From positions 1 to 30,259 of the forward strand of contig JAEWYW010000021.1 of NCBI GenBank assembly GCA_023458535.1: DNA of 30,259 bases, given 5' to 3'. The position numbers and the translations under genes are program-made. The stretch is from Bacteroidota bacterium. Lineage in GTDB: Bacteria; Bacteroidota; Bacteroidia; Flavobacteriales; Weeksellaceae. The notes beneath the pieces are model-generated. The model had not been told where the DNA came from and made no database searches. It saw only the letters and a list, made by a program, of their open reading frames with translations. Positions 14,189 to 23,008 of this stretch are shown one piece after another; position 1 is the first letter of the stretch, and the number at the start of each line of letters is the position of its first letter.

Positions 14189-15988
14189 ATGAAAAAGTTT
14201 TTTAGACACCTTTCATTTGTACTTTTAACCGTTGTTTTTTGCATTCAATGTCAAAAAAAAGATCAACAGCCCATCCATGAAGATTTAGGATCTGTAAAAA
14301 CAGAAATCTTGAAAATAAATAAAGATTTTAATATTCAGATTACGGAATTAATTCAACTGGTAGAAAAAGATACTGATGAAAAAAGACTTCAGGAAAAATT
14401 CAACCAATTACGCAATACCTATAAAAAAATGGAGTGGGCAATAGAATACTTTTTGCCTCATTCTGCAAGATTCATCAACGGACCGGCACTTCCAGAAATA
14501 GAATTTGAGGAACACACAGTTTTAGACCCTGAAGGCCTTCAGGTTTTAGAGGAACTACTCTATCCCTATCAACCCGAAAACAAAACCGAAATTGTCAGAA
14601 ATCTTAAACTCTTAATTAACAAAACAGGAGCAATAAAGACCAATTTTGAAACCATCAGCATTAACAGAGATCAGGTATTTGATGCTTTACGTCAGGAGGT
14701 TTTTAGGATATCAAGTTTAAGTATTGCTGGATTCGACACCCCCCTTTCAGGAAACCATTTGAGAGAACTTCCTTACGCTCTTGAAAGCTTAAAGTATTTT
14801 TTACAATCCATTTCACATAAAACTGAAAATGAAAATTATACAAAAATTACCTCAATCATTGATTCAGCTAAAAATATTTTAAAAAATAACAATGATAAGG
14901 ATTTATTTAACTATGCAGATTTTATTGCAGACTATCTCAATCCACTTGGAACTGAACTTTTAAATTTCAAAAAAATTGAAGGCATAAAAGATATAGAGGT
15001 AACAACAGCACTTAACAAAAATGCTGCGAACTTTTACTCAAAAAATGCTTTTAATCCCAATGCATTTGCGCCCGGTAAAAACTTTGAAATGTCCAACGAA
15101 AAAGCCCAATTAGGAAAGCAGCTTTTTACTGATAATTTGCTGTCTAAAAACAACGACAGAAGTTGCAGCACTTGTCATGTCCCTGAAAAAGCTTTCACGG
15201 ACGGTAGAGAAAAATCTCTTTCCCTAGAAGGTGCACCACTTTCCAGAAATACACCTTCTCTTAATTATTCTGCTTTTCAACACGGACAATTTTGGGATAT
15301 GAGGCAGGCTGATCTTGAAGGTCAGAGTTCAGATGTTATCACCAACAAAGAAGAAATGCATGGCGATTTAAAAGCAATATTGGTAAAAATTAATGCTCAT
15401 CCAGATTACGCTAAAGCCTTTAAAAATATATACAAAACCGGTAAGGTGGAAACTTGGCAACTTCAAAATGCATTGGCGAGTTATATTCGGTCATTACCAA
15501 AATTCAATTCCAATTTTGATGAGTTTATGCGTGGAAATAAAAATGCCCTTACCTCCAATCAAAAGCAGGGCTTCAACCTGTTTGTGGGTAAAGCAAAATG
15601 TGCAACATGTCATTTTCTACCACTCTTCAACGGCACAGTTCCGCCCAACTTTACAAAAACCGAACAGGAAGTTTTGGGAACTGCAGAAAATGCCAACAAC
15701 AAAAAGCTGAGTGGAGATTTGGGAAGAGGAAAATTCCATGCAACCGTGGAGTCTTTACAGCACTCTTTTAAGACCCCTACCCTAAGAAATATCAATAAAA
15801 CCGCTCCATACATGCACAACGGTGGATATCAAACATTACAAGAAGTGATGCATTTTTATAACAAAGGAGGTGGTAAAGGCTTCGGCTTAAAGGTAGAAAA
15901 TCAAACCTTACCTGAGGATCAACTCTACTTAAGCGAACACGAGATTAACCAATTGATAGACTTCATGAAATCTTTGGACGATAATTAA
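14189..15988 (+). CDS. Imelysin-like domain fused to di-haem cytochrome c peroxidase, lipoprotein
   Basis: 599 residues. Signal peptide with lipobox-like end CIQC (Cys21). Residues about 30-260 resemble an imelysin-type helical domain: FLPHSARFINGPALPEIE, then EGLQVLEELLYP at 115-126, which fits the imelysin GxHxxE motif with His replaced by Gln118. Residues about 300-599 are a MauG/CcpA-type peroxidase with haem sites CSTCH (326-330) and CATCH (471-475), and APYMHNGG near 539-546. Such enzymes reduce peroxide or oxidise partners with electrons from cytochromes in the periplasm. The fusion suggests an iron- or haem-linked envelope role (inference). A terminator lies on each side, so the gene looks transcriptionally separate. 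Peroxidase part is certain; substrate unknown. Confidence 0.88.
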   Translation: MKKFFRHLSFVLLTVVFCIQCQKKDQQPIHEDLGSVKTEILKINKDFNIQITELIQLVEKDTDEKRLQEKFNQLRNTYKKMEWAIEYFLPHSARFINGPALPEIEFEEHTVLDPEGLQVLEELLYPYQPENKTEIVRNLKLLINKTGAIKTNFETISINRDQVFDALRQEVFRISSLSIAGFDTPLSGNHLRELPYALESLKYFLQSISHKTENENYTKITSIIDSAKNILKNNNDKDLFNYADFIADYLNPLGTELLNFKKIEGIKDIEVTTALNKNAANFYSKNAFNPNAFAPGKNFEMSNEKAQLGKQLFTDNLLSKNNDRSCSTCHVPEKAFTDGREKSLSLEGAPLSRNTPSLNYSAFQHGQFWDMRQADLEGQSSDVITNKEEMHGDLKAILVKINAHPDYAKAFKNIYKTGKVETWQLQNALASYIRSLPKFNSNFDEFMRGNKNALTSNQKQGFNLFVGKAKCATCHFLPLFNGTVPPNFTKTEQEVLGTAENANNKKLSGDLGRGKFHATVESLQHSFKTPTLRNINKTAPYMHNGGYQTLQEVMHFYNKGGGKGFGLKVENQTLPEDQLYLSEHEINQLIDFMKSLDDN

Positions 15989-16013
15989 ATAAGTTTTTTA
16001 GAAAAATTCACTG

Positions 16014-16046
16014 CAAGCTCTTTCCAATTGTGTAAGAGCTTGTTTT
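16014..16046 (+). terminator. Intrinsic terminator after the haem peroxidase gene
   Basis: CAAGCTCTT (16014-16022) and AAGAGCTTG (16034-16042) form a perfect 9-bp stem with an 11-base loop, followed by TTTTAT. Flanking TTTTAGA and TCTAAAA could add an outer stem. Confidence 0.75.
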
Positions 16047-16154
16047 ATCTAAAATTCTTTTTTCATAATATTATTAACTTTTTAATGATTTTTACCTCGA
16101 TATTTTTAACAAAAGATTATATTTTTTGTAGTGGTTTTGTAACGTTCTTATAAA

Positions 16155-16162
16155 TAGTTTTG
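16155..16162 (+). promoter_or_regulatory. Bacteroidota -7 box for the first DUF5686 gene
   Basis: TAGTTTTG, 21 bases before the start codon at 16184. Confidence 0.5.
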
Positions 16163-16183
16163 TCTACATAAAAAAACTCTATA

Positions 16184-18634
16184 ATGACGAAACTTTTACC
16201 CGCGTTCTTTTTATTTTTCTCTGTGTTAATATTTGCTCAAAGCAAGATAACGGTGCTGGATGCGACCACCAAAAAACCTATCGCAAATGCCGCTGTTTAC
16301 TGTGAGGACGACCTTATTGGCAAAACAGACTTTAGCGGAAATTTATCTTTTACCACCAAATGCAAAAAAATAGAAATTTTAGCCAGTAACTATGAAGATG
16401 CAGTAGTGGAAGTAAATAAAGCGAGCGAGGTTCTTCTTCAGCCTTCGCAGGAAAAGAGCAGCAATATCGACAGAATTGTCATTAAAGATAAAAGTGATGC
16501 TCGAGCTTTGCGTATTTTAGATGAATTCAATAAAAGGCAGCAGCAAAATTCACCCAAATCTTTGGACAATTACACCTTTAAATCGTACAGTAAGTTTTCA
16601 ATTGATGTAGACAAGGACTCCATTGATATTTACAATTCTTTTTTGATGAAACGTAAAGACTCGCTATCTTCTCTTGATATCAGTAAAATAAAGCAAAAAG
16701 ACAGCGATAAGAAGGATTCACTAATCAACGAAGATTTCCTATCGGCCTCACAAGAAAGTCAGATGTTTCTCTGGGAAAAAGCATCAGAGCACAAATTCTC
16801 AAAAAAATATGGTGAAAAAACCAATATCATAGACAACAGAATGTCGGGCTTCAAAAATCCTATTTACGAGGCTTTGGCGCTCAATATTTCGAATCTTGAT
16901 CGAGTTCCTCGTCAGTTAAAACCAGAGAACAGAAATCTTTTCATTTTTTATCTCTCAGAAACCATTGAGTTGGATGACAGAAAAACATTTGTCATCAGAT
17001 TCAAAGAAATAACCGACAAAAAGAAGCAAAACCCAAGAAAATACAACGGTAAAATATACATTGATGCAGAAACCTACGCATTAAAAAAATACGAAAGCAA
17101 AAGTAAAAAACAAAATCAGGGGAACATTACATCTGTTTGGAAACCCATTAACAACAAGTGGTTTTTAGATTATGAAGATATTAAGGTGAAAATGGGTGAT
17201 CAGGCGTTTAAAACCTCAAAAATAGACAGTACAAAAGCTGGAGAAAAGCCTAAATATCACAAAAAAAGTTTCGGAAATTATCTCATTGTAAAGAACAAAT
17301 TTTTCGATTTTCAAATAGATAATCCTCAGAAAGCATCAGATTTTAAAGGTTATGCCATAGAAATAAAAAATGCAGATGGGCAGCTACTCAACCAGTACCG
17401 AACAGACAGCCTTACAGCAAGGGAAAGCGCAACCTATACAAAAATTGACAGTTTTGTGGAGAAACACGATTTCGAAAAGAAGTTAAACACCCTCACCAAT
17501 TTAATGAGAGGGAATTTACGCTACAAAATGATTGATTTTGATCTTACCAAGTTTATCAGCTACAACAAATACGAAGGATTGAGATTGGGAGCTGGCGTGA
17601 AGCTTAATGAGAGGTTCAACAAAACATTTTCTCCGGATGCTTATTTCGGATATGGTTTTAAGGATAATGGCTGGAAATACGGTCTCGGTGTAGATATGAA
17701 ACTTTCAGAGAAAAGAAATTCGATTTTGAGAGTGGATTATTTGGATGATGTATTTGCCGCAGGAAGATTCAGCAACCAGCAATGGGAATTGATGATGAAG
17801 CTTAATGACATTAATCTTGATTGGCATAATGCCACCTTCTATCGCAATCAAAAATTGGGAGCGTCATACCTGTATGACATTTCCAACTCTTTAAGCATGA
17901 AATTGAGTTTACATACCGAAAAGCAAAAAGCGATGTTCGATTATCAGTATAGAGACTGGGATAATAATCTTAGAAACACCAATACTACCCTATCTTTTAA
18001 ATACTCTCCTAACGATAAAAACGTGATGACACCTAATGGTAAACTTACCATCGAAAGAGGTTATCCTCAAATATTCGTCACTTACGAAAACGGAAGTAAA
18101 ATATTAGGAGGAGATTTAGCTTACAATAAACTGGATGCCTTGCTTATCCATCAATTCCGCTCAAAATTAGGATATACCAACATCAAACTTTACGGTGGAA
18201 TATCCTCAGGAACGGTTCCCATCTGGAAAAATTATGAAATCGCAGGTCAGAGTTCCGCAGACGGAAACTGGTACAATAATATCAGCACACCTACCAACTT
18301 AGGTTTTGTTACGATGCCGGCAGGAACCTTCTACACCGATAAATTCCTAGCTTTTCAAGTTGCACAGTCACTACCTTTCAGATTTAAAACTATTGGAAAA
18401 CGTTATTCTTCCATTTCTTTAGAATATAAATCTGCCATTGGAGATTTCAAGAATCCTGAGGACCACCATTTTAATTTCCAGGTGATGGATCATCTTTATC
18501 AGGAAGCAGGTTTTATGTGGAATAATTTTTTAGGAAGAAGCTTTGGAGTTGGTCTTTCGTACCGATTGGGTTATTATCAGACGCCACATTTTAAAGACAA
18601 TTTCGGACTTCAACTGAGATTGAGTGCATTTTAA
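16184..18634 (+). CDS. DUF5686 outer-membrane protein with carboxypeptidase-regulatory-like domain (copy 1)
   Basis: 816 residues. Signal peptide ends FAQ (residue 19). Residues 20-90 form a CarbopepD_reg_2-type beta-sandwich (ITVLDATTKKPIANAAVYC..IGKTDFSGNLSF) with a cysteine pair C40/C60. The central DUF5686 region includes NSPKSLDNYTFKSYSKF and, further on, SDFKGYAIEIKNADGQLLNQ, and the C-terminal 350 or so residues are beta-strand rich and end with FGLQLRLSAF, terminal Phe, as expected of an outer-membrane barrel. Function is not known; homologs resemble TonB-dependent receptors without a clear plug, so a surface transporter or assembly role is speculative. A paralog follows 100 bases downstream. 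It has its own -7 box. Confidence 0.82.
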   Translation: MTKLLPAFFLFFSVLIFAQSKITVLDATTKKPIANAAVYCEDDLIGKTDFSGNLSFTTKCKKIEILASNYEDAVVEVNKASEVLLQPSQEKSSNIDRIVIKDKSDARALRILDEFNKRQQQNSPKSLDNYTFKSYSKFSIDVDKDSIDIYNSFLMKRKDSLSSLDISKIKQKDSDKKDSLINEDFLSASQESQMFLWEKASEHKFSKKYGEKTNIIDNRMSGFKNPIYEALALNISNLDRVPRQLKPENRNLFIFYLSETIELDDRKTFVIRFKEITDKKKQNPRKYNGKIYIDAETYALKKYESKSKKQNQGNITSVWKPINNKWFLDYEDIKVKMGDQAFKTSKIDSTKAGEKPKYHKKSFGNYLIVKNKFFDFQIDNPQKASDFKGYAIEIKNADGQLLNQYRTDSLTARESATYTKIDSFVEKHDFEKKLNTLTNLMRGNLRYKMIDFDLTKFISYNKYEGLRLGAGVKLNERFNKTFSPDAYFGYGFKDNGWKYGLGVDMKLSEKRNSILRVDYLDDVFAAGRFSNQQWELMMKLNDINLDWHNATFYRNQKLGASYLYDISNSLSMKLSLHTEKQKAMFDYQYRDWDNNLRNTNTTLSFKYSPNDKNVMTPNGKLTIERGYPQIFVTYENGSKILGGDLAYNKLDALLIHQFRSKLGYTNIKLYGGISSGTVPIWKNYEIAGQSSADGNWYNNISTPTNLGFVTMPAGTFYTDKFLAFQVAQSLPFRFKTIGKRYSSISLEYKSAIGDFKNPEDHHFNFQVMDHLYQEAGFMWNNFLGRSFGVGLSYRLGYYQTPHFKDNFGLQLRLSAF

Positions 18635-18710
18635 AATTAAACCTGTCGTTTTTTAATATTAACAAGTCATCAAAATTGCTAAAATAGTTTTTCAAAGAAG
18701 GAATATTGCT

Positions 18711-18718
18711 TAATTTTG
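18711..18718 (+). promoter_or_regulatory. Bacteroidota -7 box for the second DUF5686 gene
   Basis: TAATTTTG, 16 bases before the start codon at 18735. The two DUF5686 paralogs therefore have separate promoters. Confidence 0.5.
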
Positions 18719-18734
18719 AACTGCAAACCGTTCA

Positions 18735-21137
18735 ATGAGAAGTTTTCTGAGCATCCTTTTTTTGAGTATTCTATATCTGGCTCAAGCGCAATCTACCATA
18801 ACTATAGTAGATCAAAATACAGACCTGCCTATTTCTGGAGCTGCGGTGATGTGCAATGATGTGGTGATAGGGAAAACCAACGAAAAGGGATTTGTACAGT
18901 TCAGCACAGACTGCAAAAGTATTTCTATCCATGCAAAAGGCTACTACAAGGAAAATATTGATGTTGACAAAAATATGGAGATCGCACTCCTTCGCATTTC
19001 TGGTAACACCAAATCTATTGAAGAAGTAATTTTAGAAGACAAGACAGATCCTCAGGCATTGGCTATCCTTAAGAAGGTGAATAAAAATTTTAAAGACAAT
19101 TCACCCAAGAGTTTAGAATCGTACACTTTTAAATCTTACGAGAAGGTCGCTCTGGACATTGATAAAGACAGCATCGCTTCATTTACAAATTTCGTTAATA
19201 AAAATTTGACAGAACTTACCAGCCAAAAAAACAGCGAAGAAAAAAGGAGTTTACAAAACAAAAAACTATTCGAAAACAGTCAGCTTTTCTTATGGGAACG
19301 TGCTCAGGAATTTATATATTCCAAAAAGTACGGCGAAAAAATAAACATCCTTGATAACAGAATTTCGGGACTCAGACAGCCAATTTACGAGTTGATTGCG
19401 CTGCAGACCAACAGAGATAAACTTCCACCACAATTAAAGGAGGAAAACCGTGGTTTGTACCGCTTTTTCCTGACAGACACCATTGAGATTGATGGCAGAG
19501 AAAATTATGTCATCCGTTTCCGTGAAGTTAATTTTAAAAAGAAAACATCAGCTCGCAGATACAGCGGATACATTTACGTAGATACACAAACCTTTGGAAT
19601 TAAAAAAATAGAAAGTGAAAGCCGAAAATCTAATGATGCCAGTCTCACCAGCACCTGGATTTTTTACAATAACAAATGGTTTTTATCCGAAGAACAATCC
19701 CGCTTTAAACTGGGAAGAATGTTGGTGAAAGACACTATTGCCAATATTCCGCTCAACAAAGAAAAACGAGAGAAATTCGGAACTTACGCCACCATCATAT
19801 CAAAATATTTCGACTACCATTCGCCTATCGCCGAAGACAAAAAAGATTTTAAAGGCTATACTTTTTCTGTGAGAAGTACCGATGGTAAATTTTTAGAGCA
19901 ATACAGAACCAATCCCCTATCTGAACGTGAAGAAAACACGTATAAAACACTGGACAGTTTGGGCAGTAAATACAGAATCGACAATAAGGCGCAAGCCGTG
20001 ATAGGTATCCTCAACGGAGCACTGAGATTAGGAAAAGTGGATGTAGATTTGGGAGAACTGGTGAACATTAATTCACAGGAAGGACTACGTTTGGGACTGA
20101 AACTGAAACTTAATGAAACGCTGTCGCCTTACGTTTCGCCAGATGCTTATTTTGCATATGGTTTTAAAGATTTGAAATGGAAATATGGTGCAGGTTTAGA
20201 CATAAAAACCACCTTAGAGAAAAATTCTTTTTTTCGCCTTCAATATTTTGATGATCTGAAACCTTCAGGAGAATTTAGTCGAAATCTGTGGAGCTTTATG
20301 ATGCGAATGCAGAACTATGGCAATAACCTGAACAACGATAAATATTATAATTACAAAGGTGTTTCTCTCACCTATAATAACGACATTACCAATGCCATTA
20401 CCATGGTTTTTGGTGTGAAAAGAAATCAGGAAAACGCCCTTTTTGATTACAGTTTTATGGACAAGGGAAATAACTTCCAGAATTTCACCACCAGCTTTAC
20501 GATGAAGTTTTCCCCCAATTCAACCAATATCATGACGCCACAGGGCAAAACGATTGTGGACCAAAAATTCCCGGAGCTTTATGTAAATTACGAACAGGGA
20601 TTCAAGGCCTTTGGTGGTGATCTTGAATACAGCAGATTCGATTTTTTATTCGTTCACAACCTTAAAACCATCCTCGGAACGACAGGTTTCAGGTTGTATG
20701 GCGGTTTGGTTTTAGGAGAAACTCCCATTTGGAATAACTTTACACGAAATGGTTTGGCCACCAATTCCAAATTTAATTTTAACCTCACTTCCTATTTGGG
20801 TTTTGCCACTTTGGAAGGTGGAAAATACTTTAACGATAAATTCATAAATTATTATCTCACTCATCGTTTGCCTTGGTATTTCAAAAGTTTTGGACAGAAT
20901 GTATCGAGCTTTAATTTTGTCATTCGCGGCGGTATTGGAGACATGAAACATCCTGAATACCACAAAACAGAGTTTCAAACTTTAGATCATTTGTACCAGG
21001 AACTAGGCTTGGAATGGAATAATTTTTTATCGAGCTATTTCAATCTTGGATTTTTTTATAGAGTCGGTTATTATACAACGCCTAACTTTAGACAGAATTT
21101 TGCAATACAGTTTAAGATTAAATTATTAGAATTTTAA
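18735..21137 (+). CDS. DUF5686 outer-membrane protein with carboxypeptidase-regulatory-like domain (copy 2)
   Basis: 800 residues, a diverged tandem duplicate of the preceding gene. Signal peptide ends AQAQ (residue 19); the regulatory-like domain again has C40 and C60 at identical positions (AAVMC..FSTDC). Shared landmarks include NSPKSLESYTFKSYEK, SKKYGEKINILDNRISG, FKGYTFSVRSTDGKFLEQYR and DHLYQELGLEWNNFLSS. The C-terminus FAIQFKIKLLEF ends in Phe as in outer-membrane barrels. Its stop overlaps the start of the 78-residue gene by one base (TAATG), so the two are translationally coupled. Function unknown. Confidence 0.82.
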   Translation: MRSFLSILFLSILYLAQAQSTITIVDQNTDLPISGAAVMCNDVVIGKTNEKGFVQFSTDCKSISIHAKGYYKENIDVDKNMEIALLRISGNTKSIEEVILEDKTDPQALAILKKVNKNFKDNSPKSLESYTFKSYEKVALDIDKDSIASFTNFVNKNLTELTSQKNSEEKRSLQNKKLFENSQLFLWERAQEFIYSKKYGEKINILDNRISGLRQPIYELIALQTNRDKLPPQLKEENRGLYRFFLTDTIEIDGRENYVIRFREVNFKKKTSARRYSGYIYVDTQTFGIKKIESESRKSNDASLTSTWIFYNNKWFLSEEQSRFKLGRMLVKDTIANIPLNKEKREKFGTYATIISKYFDYHSPIAEDKKDFKGYTFSVRSTDGKFLEQYRTNPLSEREENTYKTLDSLGSKYRIDNKAQAVIGILNGALRLGKVDVDLGELVNINSQEGLRLGLKLKLNETLSPYVSPDAYFAYGFKDLKWKYGAGLDIKTTLEKNSFFRLQYFDDLKPSGEFSRNLWSFMMRMQNYGNNLNNDKYYNYKGVSLTYNNDITNAITMVFGVKRNQENALFDYSFMDKGNNFQNFTTSFTMKFSPNSTNIMTPQGKTIVDQKFPELYVNYEQGFKAFGGDLEYSRFDFLFVHNLKTILGTTGFRLYGGLVLGETPIWNNFTRNGLATNSKFNFNLTSYLGFATLEGGKYFNDKFINYYLTHRLPWYFKSFGQNVSSFNFVIRGGIGDMKHPEYHKTEFQTLDHLYQELGLEWNNFLSSYFNLGFFYRVGYYTTPNFRQNFAIQFKIKLLEF

Positions 21138-21373
21138 TGAAAACAATAGAAATAAAAGCACAGGATTTTTTTGAATTATTAAAATTGAAAGACGTTTCCA
21201 TGTGGGAGATTTTTTCGCAAATGATAGATGGTGAAGAGAAAGAAGTCATCTTTTTAAATGCGGACAATACCATACTTTTCAATTATATCCTTCCGTCAAC
21301 ACAGGAAAAATTAGAGGCCGACAGAAAGCAATTTTCGCAGGAATATGCAGAGAAATTGAAAGGATTGAATTAA
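21137..21373 (+). CDS. Small conserved-looking protein of unknown function (78 residues)
   Basis: Not recognised as a named family. It is a soluble, acidic 78-residue protein without signal or membrane segment: MKTIEIKAQDFFELLKLKDV, a central beta-like part EVIFLNADNTILFNYILP, and a charged C-terminal helix. The start shares one base with the stop of the upstream DUF5686 gene, which argues that it is real and co-translated. The 3' end overlaps the convergent folP stop by 4 bases. A cytosolic product coupled to an outer-membrane protein is curious, but nothing indicates direct interaction. Confidence 0.7.
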   Translation: MKTIEIKAQDFFELLKLKDVSMWEIFSQMIDGEEKEVIFLNADNTILFNYILPSTQEKLEADRKQFSQEYAEKLKGLN

Positions 21374-22197
21374 TTATTTAAGAATATATCTAAAGTTTTC
21401 TTTGCTTCTTTCACGTCGTGAACCCTCAAAATTTTAGCACCTTTTTGTAAAACTTTTAAATGAAGTTTTTGGGTTTCTTCGTTGATATCCAGCGGACTTT
21501 TACCCAAAGGTTTGTAAATAAAAGATTTTCTAGAGATGCCTATCAGCAAAGGATATTCGCCCAAACCAATGAATTCTGTTTCATTGAGCAACTGATGTTG
21601 GTTCTCGACTGTTTTACCAAATCCAAAACCAGGATCTAGAATCATATCATTAACGCCATACTGTAAAAGTTCAGCCGTTTTTCTTGAAAAATATTGATTG
21701 ACCGATACAGTAATGTCTTTGTATTCTATTTTATCATGCATTTTGCTGTACTCGGGGTGAATATGCATTAAGATATAAGGCAGCCCACAATCGGCTACGG
21801 TTTTGAACATTTGTGCATCAAACTGACCGCCAGAAATATCGTTTACCAAATCTATTCCCTCATTCCAACCAAAACTCACCACTTCAGCGTAAAAAGTATC
21901 TAAAGATATCAACGCCTGTGGAAATTCTTTTTTAATAACTGAAATAAGATTCCCTATCCTCATTAACTCATCAGTAGGTGATAAAAATTCCGCATTCGGT
22001 CGCGTAGATTGTGCTCCAATATCTATAAATGCAGCTCCTTCAGAAAGCATTTTTTCCACCTGACATAAGGCATCTTTTTCATTATTAAACTTGCCTCCAT
22101 CTGAAAAGGAATCGGGGGTTAGGTTAAGAATTCCCATTATTTTGGGCGTACATAAATCCACCAGTCGACCATTGCAGTTGATAGAAAAATCTTTCAT
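21370..22197 (-). CDS. folP: Dihydropteroate synthase
   Basis: 275 residues. Condenses 6-hydroxymethyl-dihydropterin pyrophosphate with p-aminobenzoate in folate synthesis; the target of sulfonamides. Motifs: MGILNLTPDSFSDGGKF, NDISGG, LDPGFGFGKTVENQHQLL, GISRKSFIYK and the C-terminal RVHDVKEAKKTLD. The start is set at 22197 (MKDFSINCNG): an in-frame ATG at 22221 would lie upstream of the -7 box and add residues with no family match. The gene may be transcribed without a leader. It is convergent with the 78-residue gene and divergent from the DUF1599 gene. Confidence 0.96.
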   Translation of the reverse strand: MKDFSINCNGRLVDLCTPKIMGILNLTPDSFSDGGKFNNEKDALCQVEKMLSEGAAFIDIGAQSTRPNAEFLSPTDELMRIGNLISVIKKEFPQALISLDTFYAEVVSFGWNEGIDLVNDISGGQFDAQMFKTVADCGLPYILMHIHPEYSKMHDKIEYKDITVSVNQYFSRKTAELLQYGVNDMILDPGFGFGKTVENQHQLLNETEFIGLGEYPLLIGISRKSFIYKPLGKSPLDINEETQKLHLKVLQKGAKILRVHDVKEAKKTLDIFLNN

Positions 22198-22201
22198 AGC
22201 A

Positions 22202-22209
22202 CAAATGTA
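22202..22209 (-). promoter_or_regulatory. Bacteroidota -7 box abutting the folP start
   Basis: TACATTTG on the minus strand, 4 bases before the ATG at 22197. The spacing is the same as for the esterase at 3085, and again suggests a leaderless mRNA. Confidence 0.55.
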
Positions 22210-22247
22210 CAAAAATTGCAATGCGGTAGCAGCTGTGAAAGTTTGCA

Positions 22248-22317
22248 GGTTTAAAGTTTTAGGTTTATGGTTTAAGGTTTAACAAAATTATTTCTTAATT
22301 CGTATTTCTTAGTTCGT
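22248..22317 (+). repeat. Degenerate heptamer repeats between folP and the DUF1599 gene
   Basis: Five contiguous 7-base units at 22248-22282: GGTTTAA, AGTTTTA, GGTTTAT, GGTTTAA, GGTTTAA. After 7 bases, a 14-base unit occurs twice in tandem at 22290-22317 (ATTTCTTAATTCGT, ATTTCTTAGTTCGT; one mismatch), itself two heptamers. The AATTCGT part is close to AATTCAT in the array at 24166. Confidence 0.6.
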
Positions 22318-22409
22318 ACTTGAAAATTTATCTTTAGCATTCTAAATCATAAAAAAGTTGTTCAGCAAAAAGCTCCTGCATACTGCTGATAAAAAATCCA
22401 AAAAATCCC

Positions 22410-22417
22410 TATCTTTG
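22410..22417 (+). promoter_or_regulatory. Bacteroidota -7 box for the DUF1599 operon
   Basis: TATCTTTG, 17 bases before the start codon at 22435. Confidence 0.55.
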
Positions 22418-22434
22418 GGACAATTAAAGAAAAT

Positions 22435-22998
22435 ATGCTTACGACTTCCCTAGAATTCGATAAAATAATAGCGCAGTGTCGAGATCTGTTCAGCAAAAAA
22501 ATGAAAGATTACGGAGTAGCGTGGCGGGTGCTGAGAACAAGTTCCATAACGGATCAGATTTACATCAAAGTAAACAGAATTCGGACCTTGCAGATGACGG
22601 ATAAAAAAATGGTGGACGAAAGTGAAGAAAGTGAGTTTATTGCCATTGTGAATTATTCTATTATTGCGCTTATTCAGTTGGAAAAAGGTTTAGCAGATCA
22701 TTTTAATGATGATCCCGCAGAAATTTTAAATCTTTACGATCATTATGCCAATGCAGCAAAGCATTTAATGGAAAGAAAAAACCACGATTATGGTGAAGCG
22801 TGGCGGGATATGAGAATTTCTTCCATTACTGATCTTATATATCAAAAAGTGTTGCGTACCAAACAAATTGAAGACAATCAGGGTAAAACCATCGTTTCAG
22901 AAGGACTGGATGCCAATTATTACGATATGCTGAACTATGCGGTCTTCTGTCTTATCAAATTTGATGAACAACACAGTTTCGAACCAAAACTCTCTTAA
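22435..22998 (+). CDS. DUF1599 protein with an internal duplication
   Basis: 187 residues made of two similar halves: KDYGVAWRVLRTSSITDQIY at 24-43 and HDYGEAWRDMRISSITDLIY at 117-136, each followed by KV.R and a later (L/V)NY..(I/F)(A/C)LI segment. This matches the DUF1599 family, described as a nucleotide-modification-associated domain in phage contexts, but this chromosomal form next to folP and a DoxX gene is found widely in Bacteroidota (from memory). No catalytic activity is established. The next gene starts 10 bases after its stop, so they are probably cotranscribed. Confidence 0.8.
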   Translation: MLTTSLEFDKIIAQCRDLFSKKMKDYGVAWRVLRTSSITDQIYIKVNRIRTLQMTDKKMVDESEESEFIAIVNYSIIALIQLEKGLADHFNDDPAEILNLYDHYANAAKHLMERKNHDYGEAWRDMRISSITDLIYQKVLRTKQIEDNQGKTIVSEGLDANYYDMLNYAVFCLIKFDEQHSFEPKLS

Positions 22999-23008
22999 AA
23001 ACTAAGCT

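Noticed and set aside
22198..22221. Upstream ATG as the folP start
   Set aside because: It lies upstream of the -7 box, and the added residues (MQFLYICA) have no match to the family start.
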